NCBI GenBank assembly: GCA_037974965.1
Contig: JBBPFI010000004.1
Location: forward strand, 1,674,001-1,738,000
Reading direction: 5' to 3'
Length of the DNA stretch: 64,000 nucleotides
Origin: Dacryopinax spathularia
Taxonomy: Eukaryota; Basidiomycota; Dacrymycetes; Dacrymycetales; Dacrymycetaceae
Both the position numbers and the translations under genes were made by a program. The first letter of the stretch is position 1, and each line of letters begins with the position of its first letter. Below the pieces are notes generated by a model. It was not told the origin of the DNA. It was given only the letters and a program-made list of their open reading frames with translations, and searched no databases. This document shows positions 1 through 13,043 of this stretch, piece after piece.

Positions 1-628
1 GAATGGATTTAGTACATGCGCCCAACGGCTGGCGAGAAATTGTTGCCCTGGGCGACTGACCCGCGAAACTGCGGAGGAGTACGAATTGAACCGCATCAAC
101 AAGACACACCTCCGAATTGCTTCTTTGCTCCGCTGTGCGCATCGCAACTGGCCTCATCGGTCGCATCCTTCTTGGAAGCATCAAGGGACCCTATGCGTGC
201 AAGAAGCACATTGCTTTGGGAAGCAGCTCGGCCGGACTCGGGTTCAGGTACTGCGAGCCTGCGCCGAACGTACAAGAAACTTCGCTCCTTGCTCCTGTAC
301 TTCTCCAGTCGGCCCGGTCACACGGTCTGCACGAACGACAAGCAAGATGTTCGTACATTGCTTGGCGTGCAAGCCTCTTCTGGCAATCTGCTTCCTTGTA
401 GCTGCTGGGAGTAATCCGCAAGGTCGTATACCCGGTGCCGTGCTTCGGGCTTCAACAGCGCTACACCTCTCGGCCGAGACCTCCGCAAAAGGCAAGCAAG
501 ATTCTTCCTTTGTTGCCTAGTGTGTAGTCTTGTTCCAGGAGTGACGAGGTCGGGTTCTTGCAGCAAGATATTTTGTCCACAGATGCGATTCTCCGCGGCC
601 TATGCATACAGAAATGTAGAGAGAGTAT
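1..628. other. left-edge region, no gene assigned
   Basis: This stretch lies downstream of the 3' end of rpt1. Several frames are open for 60-140 codons on both strands, but none gives a recognisable domain, a consistent intron pattern or a low-complexity signature. It may hold the 3' end of a gene that starts left of the window, or only untranslated sequence. I see nothing I can support here. Confidence 0.4.
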
Positions 629-2613
<1,985 letters not shown>

Positions 2614-2896
2614 CGTTGCTTGTACAAATGGGGGCGATTAGGTATAGTCAGCAACAAGAGATGTATGCACAACACGCTCTCACAGCCAAGGCGTCCCTAA
2701 GGACCGCGTCAGCGTCCTCTTAAATGCTTCCGTCGACGAGCGCCTTCGCTGCACGTGAGGTGCGCATCATCCCCTGCCTTGAGGGGCGAGCTGAGGCGGT
2801 CGGGTGCATTTGCTCCGATAGCGTCTCTCCTATCGAGAGACAACTTAACAGTGCAGTACCGGGCTCCCTCCTCTCCACCAACTTAGATCGTTCGCC
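2614..2896. promoter_or_regulatory. shared divergent promoter of rpt1 and vma1
   Basis: The two start codons (2613 minus, 2897 plus) lie 283 bp apart and point away from each other, so this segment must hold both promoters and both 5' leaders. It contains short pyrimidine-rich stretches just before the vma1 start. I see no clear TATA box, which is usual for constitutive housekeeping promoters. Confidence 0.7.
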
Positions 2897-5213
2897 ATGG
2901 CCGGGGCAATGGAGAACGCGAAGAAGACTCTGCCAAAGATTGCGGACGAGGACCGGGAGTCGAGATATGGTCAAGTGTTTGGAGTATCCGGTCCTGTCGT
3001 CATCGCAGAACACATGACGGGGTCTGCGATGTACGAACTGGTTAGTCGGCGTCGAAGGCATTGTTGAAGGTCGAGAGCTGATTCCGAGCAGGTTCGCGTT
3101 GGCCATGACGAGCTTGTAGGAGGTGAGTTGCAATCTGTCGCCCTACGACCAATACCTTACATCGGGTTCAGAGGTCATCCGGATAGATGCGGACAAGGCA
3201 ACCATTCAGGTCTATGAGGAGACGTCAGGAGTTACCGTTGGTGATCCTGTATTGCGTACAGGGAAGCCATTGTCCGTCGAGCTTGGTCCAGGTATGTTGG
3301 GCTTCTTCTGAGGCACGGCTGGAAGATGTTAATGTGTATGCTCTTAGGACTTATGGAGAACATCGTTGATGGTATTCAACGGCCGCTGCGTGTATGCATC
3401 ATTTTTGCTTTCCATCCTCATGGTGTCTGACATCCCACCAGTCCATCCAAGAACTGTCCAAGTCGATCTACATTCCCCGCGGTATCAACACCACTGCACT
3501 CGACCGGTCGCTGAAATGGGACTTTACCCCGGGGAGTCTTAAGGTGTGCAGAAACAATGCGGAAGCCTACGCTGAGCTAACACGAGGTCTAGGTTGGCGA
3601 CCATATTACGGGAGGTGATATCTTCGGCAGTGTCTACGAGAACTCGCTCATCAGCAAGCATAACATCATGCTGCACCCTCGAGCCATGGGCACCATCACG
3701 CATGTCGCTGAGAAGGGGAGCTACGCGGTCGACGTAAGCATCAACGTCCACTCTATACCATATTTTTCATCTCATAACTTGGATAGGATGTTGTGTTGGA
3801 GACCGAGTTTGACGGGAAGAAGTCCACACATACTCTCATGCAGATCTGGCCTGTTCGTGCACCTCGTCCTGTAGCCGACAAGCTTACCGCCAACTACCCC
3901 TTCACCACCGGTCAACGAGTACTCGATGCCCTTTTTCCCTCTGTGCAAGGTGGGACAACGGCGATTCCTGGTGCTTTCGGTGCTGGCAAGACTGTCATTT
4001 CGCAAGCTGTGTCCAAGTTTTCCAATTCCGATGTTATCATCTATGTTGGATGCGGCGAGCGTGGTAATGAGATGGCTGAGGTGCGTGCTATGGTCAGCCT
4101 GATGCAGCCAATTCTGATGTACTCGACAGGTGTTGGCTGACTTCCCTGAACTTACGATGACCCTTCCCGACGGCCGGAAAGAACCCATCATGAAGCGTAC
4201 CACTCTGGTCGCCAACACGTCGAACATGCCTGTCGCCGCTCGTGAAGCCTCGATCTACACCGGTATCACCCTAGCAGAGTACTGGCGTGACCAGGGCAAC
4301 AACGTTGCTATGATGGCCGACTCGACCAGTCGATGGGCAGAAGCGCTGCGTGAAATCTCGGGTCGTCTTGCTGAGATGCCTGCCGATTCCGGTTACCCGG
4401 CCTACCTGAGTACGAAGCTTGCCAGCTTTTATGAGCGGGCTGGTAAGGTCACATGTCTTGGTAGCCCAGAGAGGAACGGCAGTGTCTCCATCGTCGGCGC
4501 GTACGTATATGCTGCCTGGGTGATTGTTCTTCTCTAACCCGATTCTAGCGTATCGCCGCCTGGTGGTGACTTCTCCGATCCTGTCACAGCTGCTACACTC
4601 AGTATCGTACAAGTCTTCTGGGGTCTTGATAAGAAGCTGGCTCAGCGGAAGCACTTCCCCTCCGTCAACTGGAACCTGTCATACTCCAAGTACATCAAAG
4701 TCCTGGAGCCGTTCTACGAGCAGAACTACCCTGGATTCGTCGAGCTCCGTACACGCGCAAAGGAGATCCTGCAGAAGGAGGAAGATCTTGCCGAAATCGT
4801 ACAGCTTGTCGGGAAGGCAGCTCTTGGCGAACCGGACAAGATCACTCTCGACGTGGCACGCATGATCAAGGACGACTTCTTGCAGCAGAACGGCATGTCC
4901 GAGTACGACGCTTATTGCCCCTTCTACAAGACAAGTGGCATGCTTCGCAACTTTGTTGCCTTCTATGACCAGGCATTGAAAGCGGTCGCCAATGGTGACA
5001 TTACGTTCGCCAAGGTTCGCGATAGCGCTGGCGACATCATGTTCCGGTTGTCACAAATGAAGTTCGAGGTATGTACACCGGGACATTCCAATTCCAATTT
5101 GACCCTTCTAATGACAACCACAGAGCCCGTCCCAAGGCGAGGAGGCGATCAAGAAGAAGTTCGACGCCTTGTACAACGACATCCAGGACAAGTTCCGCCA
5201 GATCATGGAGTAG
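2897..5213 (+). CDS. vma1: V-type proton ATPase catalytic subunit A
   Basis: Catalytic A subunit of the V1 sector, which hydrolyses ATP to acidify vacuoles and endosomes. The start reads [15 protein letters not shown], followed by [18 protein letters not shown]. Exons are joined by several introns of about 50 bp. Visible landmarks are the A-subunit-specific insert region ([15 protein letters not shown]), the P-loop [23 protein letters not shown] with the catalytic Glu region, [19 protein letters not shown], and the closing [18 protein letters not shown] before TAG at 5211-5213. The length fits the usual roughly 615 residues. The P-loop is uninterrupted, so there is no VMA intein of the kind found in some yeasts at this site. 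Divergent partner: rpt1. Confidence 0.97.
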
Positions 5214-5547
5214 AGGTTATAGACACTTTTTCGTTCGCAAGCACGCGATGCGAGGATATCCTGCGTTCCGCCGTTGAGGCCCAAGCGCCATTGCTGTATT
5301 TACATTACCGTAGCTCAAAATGCTGTCTAGCGAAGCAATCCATTTTCATGCCATTGAGGATGTGTTAGCAGGGTCACAGGCGCCCAGAGACATTTAGAGT
5401 CCGCTTCCGAGCGCGCGTCACCAACATTCCAGTGAAAACCCATCGATCGGACGCGCACTGCATTTCATGCACAATCTCATTGTTGACCGCGACTACTCAT
5501 GCATATACTAGCTCTGGGACGCTCATAACGTTAAGTCTCTGCCAGGA
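5214..5547. other. intergenic: vma1 3' UTR and promoter of the FIST gene
   Basis: 334 bp between two genes on the same strand. It presumably holds the vma1 terminator and the leader of the next gene. I see no specific motif. Confidence 0.5.
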
Positions 5548-7145
5548 ATGGCTTCTTCGCTGGCTGCCGGGCCTGCCCTGAAGGCATTCACGCTGCTATC
5601 TCAGTCTTCAACGCCTATCCTCAAGTTCCTCTCCGAGCTGCCAAAACTCTCTCAAGAGACTGTTGCTTTGTTTTCCCTCTCTCTCAATGCCGACAACCTA
5701 GAACCACTCGTGAACGCTCTACAAGGGCTCAGCACGAACCATGCTGGATGCCTGTCGGCTCCTCTTCCTTCCAATCCAACAAAGATTGCGTGCTCTGTGG
5801 CTCTCTTCCCTCGCGAGCTTTGTGAAAGTGTGAGGACGACTATGCCAGGCCGGAAGCAAGCGCAGGTCGGTCTCAGTCGTGACCCTAGGAGATTGATGGA
5901 TCTGACCATCTGAAGGTTGGTCGATGGCGCATCGACGGCCGGGATGAGCCTGCTCCTCTCGGAGATGCGCCCCCGGAGATGCCGGCAGACGGCAAGTGGG
6001 CGCAAGTTTGGGATCGGCACAATCCCAATCGGGCACAAACTAAGTTTGAGCTTGGAGCGCTAGAGTAGGCTGTTTTCTCTTGTCGAGGACAAGACTAATA
6101 ATTTTGGTAGTCAAGCGAAAGGATTTCTGTTCTTCTCTGACAATGCCCCTGAGGGTCTACTTGAAGCACTTGACTATCAAGTCCCTCGCAAGGTTGCGAA
6201 GGTGAGATAGGTTCTCTTCGTAGTTGCGTGTGCTCATACCTGTCGCCCAGCTCGGAATGGTTTCTGCTTCCACTCCATTCGTTACCGGGCGACCGTTCAC
6301 TTTGTTCCACAACTCTCGAATATACTCCTCTGGGGCTGTCGGTGTGGCACTGAAGACGTCCGCCCATCCTGGGACTGATATCGCTTTCCATGGATACACA
6401 CCCCTATCCCCACCTTTACAAGTCACAGAGTGAGGACTGCAGTCCTTCCTGCATGAGCAGGCCGACTAACCTGTGCTCAGCTCGCGAGGGAATCTCGTCC
6501 ATAAGCTTGATGGGCAGAACCCAACACGAATCCTCCTTGAACACATCGAAAAATGGAAGAACACGAGCCCTGCTCTGGCAGAGGCTGAATTCCTGACCAA
6601 GGAAGACGAATTCTTCCTCGGTGTGCCTTTGTCCGTGGGTTCCGATGCTTCGAATGCGGTAAGCACATTGTGGCGCTATGGGAATCTGTTGTAACAAGCC
6701 CCCACAGGAGTATCATCGCATATACCGGGTCACATCCGGTGACCCACGAAAAGGAACGATGTCCCTCGATGCCGATGATGGCCCACCCGCAGGAACACGG
6801 GTCCAGGTGTGCCTTTGTTCCTGGGTTTGCGGGCGCAGCGGATGTTAATTGCTTCCCCAGTTCCTCCGCCGCACCGGGAGTTGGCAAAGGCCGTTATTGC
6901 CCAATACAGAAACCAATCTTCGTTGCGGGTTCCTCACAACCTCCGATGAGCTCCCTCCGTCTTTCCCTGTCGGATCTCCTGCTATAGCCGAAGATGAGGA
7001 AATGCTTGTCCTGGAGCGCACATTCTCGGCCGCCAGCGAACACGGCTTCATATCGAATGCGATGGCCGGTATGCCGGCCGCACGGGGACGTTGTTGGAGA
7101 ACATCGGTCCTCGGTGCCCAGGCGGTCATGACTGTTCCCCCATGA
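5548..7145 (+). CDS. FIST-domain protein
   Basis: Probable FIST N/C-domain protein, a family of presumed intracellular ligand sensors found in bacteria and many fungi; its role in fungi is unclear. The first exon starts MASSLAAGPALKAF and holds a leucine-rich N-terminal part with VALFPRELCESVRTTMPGR. Later exons read VGRWRIDGRDEPAP, KGFLFFSDNAPEGLLEAL, LGMVSASTPFVTGRPFTLF, YSSGAVGVALKT (the typical GAVGVA strand), a region around EYHRIYRVTSGDPRKGTMS, then GTRVQ joined across an intron to FLRRTG, and EEMLVLERTF. The closing SVLGAQAVMTVPP resembles the SVPGA end of other fungal FIST proteins, so I place the stop at 7143-7145. About 450 residues with six or so introns. Family from pattern memory; exact exon ends uncertain. 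Confidence 0.65.
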
Positions 7146-7421
7146 GCATCGAACGGCCGTCAACCACTGTGGCTTCTCTTGCTCTACATGAAGCAGTCTG
7201 CTCCACAGAGGTCATTACTCGCTCCGGGCTTGGCTCCGCCGCCACCAGTTGCGGTCAGCACGGGCTCTGCGCCCATCCGGTCAGGAACGCATCCGGGACG
7301 ATGGACTCTGACATAGACGGAGATGTTCTACTGGCTATATAATGACACCTGTTTACCTCGAATGGGGTGCATCTCCTCCAAGGCGAGCTGACCGACGCAG
7401 GTCTCACGAGCACTCAGCACG

Positions 7422-8616
7422 ATGCAAGCCAACTTTCCTTTCAACATAGCCACGGTCTTTGGCAAACAGGCACCCCAATGGATGCTCCAGAAGGACTCCG
7501 AAACCAACATTAGTCTCGTCTTCAGGAACGCGATGAACGATGCCGTCAAGCAGGCATTGCCCGGACTGAAGGTAGGAGGCAATCCCTCACGATGGCAAAC
7601 AGCTACGGCAATCAAGCTGAACCCGGTGTAGGGTACCCTTCTCATTCAAAGCGTTACCAGCACGCAAAGAGCCATCCCCAGTCATGCGCTCGCTCCGGAA
7701 GAGGCCGGGCAGCTCCCGGTCTTCCAGGTAGGTTCTAGGGTCTTTCCTGAGATCTCTCGCTAATCCCGGCTAATAGTGGACCTACGGCATGGCGGCCGAA
7801 GGCGATGCAGGCTGCGACTTCGTCTGGCATTGGAAGAATCCGGCTTCTGAGACAGGTGAACACAGCTTCACGTGTTACTTCCAAGGTCTGTACCCGCTTC
7901 ATAGTTCTGTGCGTGTGTGTGTCTCTTACTTTGGCGCAGCCAAGAAGCTTGAGAGGAAGCAGAGTGATGGACTTTTGTTCGTGGACTTCTTCTATGAGAG
8001 TGGGACGAAGTGAGTGGACGCTGCTACGTTGCTAGCCTTAATCTGACCGGGTCTAGGGGTGAGACCTTGGACAGTCATGGGCCTACATATACTCATGGCC
8101 TGCGTAGTTCAGCACGAGGCCTTGTTCGACACCGTTCTTGAGAGGAGGAAGCACATTCCGAACACGGCTGGTCTGGTTCTCAACGCGGGGTGAGTGATCA
8201 TGTAACCCAGCTGCCGAAGAGCCGCTCTGATCCCCTCCAGCTATCTTGTTTATGACATTGGCGTACAAAAGAAAGACCAGTGCAACCTCTACTTCTTCCC
8301 GTTGACGGTGGTGAGGACCCTCGTACGTGAAATCGAACTCGCAGAGAACGAAGAAGAGAAGAAATGGAGCAAAGTGACCAAAGGCGAGATCCTCATCGAT
8401 CAGCTCATACGCGTGCGTCACTATCCGCCCATTTGCACGGTACATATCTTGGAGGACGGCGTGGAGACCATCGAGCCGGACGACAAGACTGCCTGGGGAC
8501 ACCTTGAATCACTCGTGGCCAATGTCGGTAACAACCCCGTTCTGTGGGCGCAGGGAAAGCCTGGAAGTCACAAGCTGCAGGACTTCAAGGCGGTAGTGCT
8601 GCATTCAGCGGGATAG
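7422..8616 (+). CDS. uncharacterised protein, multi-exon
   Basis: I do not recognise a family. The start at 7422 (MQANFPFNIATVFGKQ) is preceded by an in-frame stop 33 bp upstream. A chain of exons with good GT..AG borders follows: the first exon ends ALPGLK; then TQRAIPSHALAPEEAG; WTYGMAAEGDAGCDFVWHW through SFTCYFQ; KKLERKQSDGLLFVDFFYE; FQHEALFDTVLERRKHIPN; and a long last exon from YLVYDIGVQKKDQCNLYFF to FKAVVLHSAG and TAG. That gives about 270 residues, with alternating strand-like and charged segments, no signal peptide and no membrane span. Frame and introns together make it a real gene; the function is unknown. Confidence 0.6.
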
Positions 8617-9042
8617 AGGAGCGTCTGAGCGTTTTATTTTTCGCACCTCATAGCCTGAGATTTATCTCGAATTATGCATATGAGTATCCGGCCCGATTTA
8701 CTGGGCTTGAGTTGCAAAGACGGTAAATGGCAAGTTCGTGGTCACTGTGACCAACGGAGGAATGCAGTCCCAGCTCGGTTCCGATATGTGGCGGTGCAAA
8801 GCGTGACCTGACGTTTGAGACCCCTGCCGTGACGTCAGGGTCCAACCGAATACCAGTCCCGGTGGATCGGCAAGCCTAGCAGGCAGCTTGAGGGGAGGAT
8901 ATAACACCGTTACGGTCTGAGTTGGCGGCTCGACCCACCAGACAGCTCTCTTCTCGCCTACCGACCTCCTAGCACAACCCTCACTACCAAGGTAAGGCTC
9001 AAGATACGGTCAGATGCGTTAATGATGCTAATACGCTGCCAG
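8617..9042. promoter_or_regulatory. promoter region of the Cys-rich small protein gene
   Basis: 426 bp upstream of the small gene at 9043. It contains a perfect CRE palindrome TGACGTCA at 8830-8837, the stress-type motif AGGGG at 8891-8895 and a TATAAC at 8900-8905, about 140 bp before the start codon. A further TGACGT half site lies near 8809. The arrangement suggests a bZIP-regulated, inducible promoter; this is inference from motifs alone. Confidence 0.5.
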
Positions 9043-9319
9043 ATGTTCGACACCCTTTTCCGCTCCAAGCACACTTCCCAGCCGGTCACAGACCAACAGC
9101 AGCAGGAACAGCCAGCAGCACCCGTGACCTGCCAGCCCGTGCCGCTCAAGTCTATGTCTACTGCCGAGCCGACGGAGGAGGAGAGACAGGTCGCTAGGCT
9201 GAGGGGTGGATGTATCCCTTGCCCTGTGAGTATCACCCCAAAAGGCGGACGTGGAGAGAGAGGGCTGACTTCTGGTGTAGGATGGCTGCTGCTTCATCAT
9301 CCCCTTGCCTTGCTGCTGA
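9043..9319 (+). CDS. small protein with Cys-rich hydrophobic C-terminal tail (CYSTM-like)
   Basis: A 73-residue protein in two exons. Exon 1 (9043-9225) reads MFDTLFRSKHTSQP, a Gln/Pro-rich middle, and ends LRGGCIPCP. A 55 bp intron with GTGAGT donor follows, then DGCCFIIPLPCC and TGA. The tail has six cysteines among Ile, Pro and Phe residues, as in short Cys-rich tail-anchored proteins of the CYSTM type, where the tail sits in or on the membrane and may be palmitoylated. Family members are often induced by stress; the CRE, STRE-like and TATA motifs upstream agree. Small size keeps confidence moderate, but the clean splice and the tail argue for a gene. Confidence 0.65.
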
Positions 9320-9634
9320 GCCAGAAGCGGCATAAGCTGATAGACACGATCGCATCATATGCATGTGCAATCTGTAGCGCTAGCATCTCTTGTATCTATA
9401 CACGGACAATTATGCATTCATCATCCTCTTATCCTTCCTGCGCCGCGTTCAGCAAGTTGAGAGGGGAAGCCAAAATCCAATTACTGTTGTTATTGCGATA
9501 CCTCTAGAATACGAATTGCTTGCTACAATGGGTTAAGATACTCGGTGATTCGTCACCCCTGCCACCATGCTGGACCGCTTCGTCCGCTCCTTTCTTGTCC
9601 TTTCTCTGTGCCGTCCTCAGCTCGCACTATGGGT
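9320..9634. other. convergent intergenic region
   Basis: 315 bp between the stop of the Cys-rich small protein gene (plus) and the stop of the carrier gene (minus). It should hold both 3' UTRs. No motif worth naming. Confidence 0.5.
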
Positions 9635-10856
9635 TCATAGCACCGCCGGCGGTCCGACCCCCTCCATCCCCTCTGTCCGCTTATCGATCCACTGCCCAAC
9701 CCAATCAAAGATCAACCAGAGCGCCCCATGGGTCATACAGCTCCTAACGGCCGAGATGCCCAGACCCCTGTATAGCCTTCCGAAACCCGCAAGTAGGGGT
9801 TGTTTTCCGTCTGGTCCGCGTAGTAGGCGGTGGAAGGTTTGGAGTGCAGTGCGATATGGCTGGTTCGCGAGTGCGCGTTGCTGGATGCGGGTCTTTACGA
9901 CGTCGACTGGGTAGATGATTGCCCATCTGTGCGCGTATAGGTGAGTCACGTGTCCTAGCACTAGATACAAGACTTACGATGTGACACCTGCTACTGAACC
10001 GCAGAAGAACGGAATGAGGGCAGGAGGAATAGGCAGCCAAGACGGTGGAGCATCTTGCTCGCCTGTTATTCGTCGGTTCATGATATACCGGAAACTATCA
10101 TATTCCATGAAGTAGAGCGAAGTCCCCATTGTGTCACGAACTAGAACGCACGTCATCAGCACGAATATTTCCAAAATATAGCGCATACACGTACTGAAAT
10201 GCATCCTAAACCCTTGATACAGCCCCAAGAACCCCTTCTCCTGCACGATCTGCTTCACGCCCGCGAACGTCCCAGGTGGTTTGGTGAGGGCGATGCCCCT
10301 CGCTTGTGCGATGGCATACTCCAGCTGTCGCCGGACTTTGACAAGCTCGAACGGCGTGCTTCCGAAGCAGATCGTGCTCCCGCTTGCGGCGCCCGCTATC
10401 GCTCCTGTGAACGCAACGTCCCTTAGGCTGTCGGCGACGAAGTACCCGTTCCGATGTACGAGGTCTTTCGTAGTGGAGTAGATGGTGAAGCTGGTGGTGC
10501 GGACGATGCTGATCGTAAGGAGGGGGATCCATACGCCTCGGAAGAACCCGCCGATGCCTTCTTCCTTGAAGACATTCGTTGCTAGTAAGAAAGGAGTGAC
10601 AGGAGTCCGGGAGGCTTGGAGTCGGGACTTGATCGAGTCGAGCGGGAAGCCAAGGAGAGTCGAGACTAGCGATCCGACCGTTGCACACACTGCTGTCCGG
10701 TTGTCTGTGGTCCTGGTCAGTCGCAGAGAAGGAGAAAGTGACATATATGCGCGCACAAATGAGGAAACGGTTGAACTGATTGTTCAGGGCATCTGCGTCC
10801 AGCCCGTACAGGCGTGGTGTCCTGCGCTTCTCCGCCGGACCATCGCTATACACCAT
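9635..10856 (-). CDS. mitochondrial carrier family (SLC25) transporter
   Basis: Inner-membrane metabolite carrier with three repeats, each carrying a signature of the Px[DE]xx[KR]x[RK] kind: PLDSIKSRLQ in repeat 1, PFELVKVRRQLEY in repeat 2 and PVDVVKTRIQQ in repeat 3. The repeats also show the helix-closing glycines (GGFFRGVWIPLL, LGLYQGFRMH, GRLYRGLGISAVRS). The start at 10856 gives MVYSDGPAEKRRTPRL; an in-frame ATG at 10910 would add 18 residues. An intron after NQFNRFLI joins to NRTAVCATVGS. The protein ends GVGPPAVL and TGA at 9635-9637, about 350 residues. The substrate cannot be told from the sequence. It has no functional link to its neighbours that I can see. Confidence 0.9.
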
Positions 10857-11450
10857 TGTCAGTCCCTTTACCCCTAGCCACAAGCAGAAGCCCCACCTGC
10901 TACGGTCCATAAACTATGCCCCTCGGGGCGCCCTTGGTAGGTACGTGGTGGTAGGTGATCGAAAGGATGAGCAACCGGGCAAGGCTGGAGACTCTAGCAG
11001 CGCCAGCTGGAAATGCTCGCAGGGGTCGATGGCTGTCCAGCACAGGGGTATGTCGAGCTTAGCAGAGGGACACAGTAAAGTTCGTGTAATTGTGGTCGTA
11101 CGCCTCGAGGAGCACCGAACAGGTAAGAAAGGGCAAGATCGTGTGCCCGCGTTATTGAAAGACGCGGAGTGGCTCCCTGATGATGCGCTGGGTTTTGGGC
11201 GAGAAAAAGGCTTGCCTTGCTTCTCTCAGGCTTGAGGGTGCAATCGACCGCACACGAGAAGCTTGCCTTCGTTCCCTGACGGGTGGCGGTGCTAATTCAT
11301 CGGAAAATCGGGTTTAACCATCTAAAGCCCGCGGAGAGAGGGCTAAAGCCGAACGTGACGTCAATTCATTAAGGTGAAAGCCTAAACCCAGAGCGAATAA
11401 GATCAAGAAGCTGTAACTGTAACCCAGCCATACGAAATAACCTTTCGACT
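10857..11450. promoter_or_regulatory. carrier promoter side and downstream flank of reductase A
   Basis: 594 bp with no gene. It includes the leader of the carrier gene (minus) and the 3' flank of the reductase at 11451. A perfect CRE palindrome TGACGTCA lies at 11356-11363, about 500 bp upstream of the carrier start. The segment 11210-11280 has two CTTGCCTT copies about 50 bp apart. Confidence 0.4.
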
Positions 11451-12550
11451 TTAGGGGATCGTGATAACCACCTTCCCAGCAGGCTTCGTCTCCGCCAACG
11501 CAAACGCATCCACCGCCTGATCCAACCCAAACACGATCGAGATAAACGGCCTCACCTTCCCCTCCCCAGCCAAACCCACCACGATCCTCAAATCCTCCTG
11601 ACTCGCCTCCCCAAAAAAACTATCATAGTGTATCCATCCGGGGATCCAGAACCTCACCCACTTATCCATGAGCGTGAGCAGCCAGCGGAAATAGAAGGGC
11701 ATTGGGCCCCAGCCTGCTTGGGCTCGCTCGCCGTCTGGGGGAGAGGCGATGCTTATTATGCTGGGCTTGCCCTTTCCCGCTGGGGCTTTACGCATGAATC
11801 GGACGTAGCTGGCTGGCTTGCCCAGATGGTCCAGGACAAAGTCGACCGAGTTTGCCGGAATAACTGTGGCGGGGTCGACAGACTTGTAGTCGATCACTTC
11901 GTCCACATCCTTTATATGCTGTTTCACGAGCGGGACTTTGGAAGTAGAGACGGTCGTGATCGTATGCCTGAACCCGGCCCAGGACTTGGCCAGTTGCAAG
12001 GCTACGTGGCCTACTCCTCCCATACCGCCGGGGATGAAGGCGATGTCCTTCTGCCCCGTATGCCGGCGGAGCGCTTGGACAGCTGTGAGACCTACGACGG
12101 GCAGGCAGGCCGCTTCTTCGTGCGTGATAGAGCCGGGCTTGAGGACGCAATTCTTTGCTTCAGTTACGCAGTACTCTGCCAGTGAACCTATTCATCCTGT
12201 TAGCCATGTCAATGAGAAATGGTGGGCGAGAGACGCATACCCATAGCACGCATATCCATACCACCCATAACCTCATCCCCCTCCTTGAACCTCGTCCCCC
12301 TTCCAGCCTTAACGACCACCCCACTCAGATCAACCCCCACACGAGCAGGCATAGGAGTCTTGATGACCGCCTTGAGCGCACCGCGCACGAGCATATAGTC
12401 CATCGGGTTTAGGGAGACGGCCCTGACGCGTATCAGGAGGGTGTTGGAGGCGGGGTCGAACGTGGGCAGGGGGACGGTGTCGATTTTGAGGACTTGGGAG
12501 GGTGGGCCGTAGGAGGTTTGGATGAGGGCTTGCATCGTTGCGTTGGGCAT
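11451..12550 (-). CDS. medium-chain reductase, quinone-oxidoreductase-like (copy A)
   Basis: NAD(P)H-dependent MDR-superfamily oxidoreductase of the zinc-free quinone reductase type, probably acting on quinones, enals or enones in the cytosol. The start MPNATMQALIQTSYG leads into the GroES-like domain (VRAVSLNPMDYMLVRG, VGVDLSGVVVKAG, FKEGDEVMG). A phase-1 intron after RAMG joins to SLAEYC. The Rossmann part has IPGGMGGVGHVALQLAK, then DVDEVIDYKSVDPATVIP and AETKPAGKVVITIP before TAA at 11451-11453. I see no catalytic zinc cysteine set. About 345 residues. It lacks the second intron found in copies C and D and shares that state with copy B. First of four tandem paralogues. Confidence 0.88.
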
Positions 12551-13043
12551 GTTGGTGGTCCTGGCAGATGCCTCGTTGCGAGCTGATAGGGTGACTGGTG
12601 ATGTGGTGCATTGTAGGAATACAAAGCTCGGAGAGTTTTATAGCAGAGCAAGAGCACAGAGAGAACTCGGTGCTTCACCTCACGGCGGCCAGCAAGTATA
12701 GCCCATGCAGCTCCATGTTGAACAAGTGGCGAACCAGGACATGGTTGCTCGAGGGTCAAGCGGTCGTTCTGCGGAACGACGCGCAAGGTCTCACCAGCAA
12801 CTCGCACGGGTTTACCCTCAGGCTTGTAGGGGATCGTCCATGAAACTCTCACGGAAACAACTTGCTGCATGGGTTATCGAGATAGTGGGTTCATCCCAGT
12901 CCTGTACTTGGTCTTGCTCGATCGCGTAGCGCGATCCATGCACGTAGGGCTCCATGCACCGACGTACATGGAGACTCGAGATCTGGATCAGAGAGCCATT
13001 GACGGAGAGCAGAGGATACATGCATATCTACTAAGAGCGCAGC
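12551..13043. promoter_or_regulatory. promoter of reductase copy A
   Basis: 493 bp between copy A and the end of copy B. Read on the minus strand, TATAAAA occurs at 12642-12636, about 90 bp before the copy A start. The rest shows no gene. Confidence 0.55.
12636..12642 (-). promoter_or_regulatory. TATA box of reductase copy A
   Basis: TATAAAA on the minus strand, about 86-92 bp upstream of the ATG at 12550. Comparable boxes precede the other three copies. Confidence 0.6.

Noticed and set aside
3961-4000. Possible VMA intein site in vma1
   Set aside because: The P-loop GAFGAGKT is read without a break, so no intein is present.
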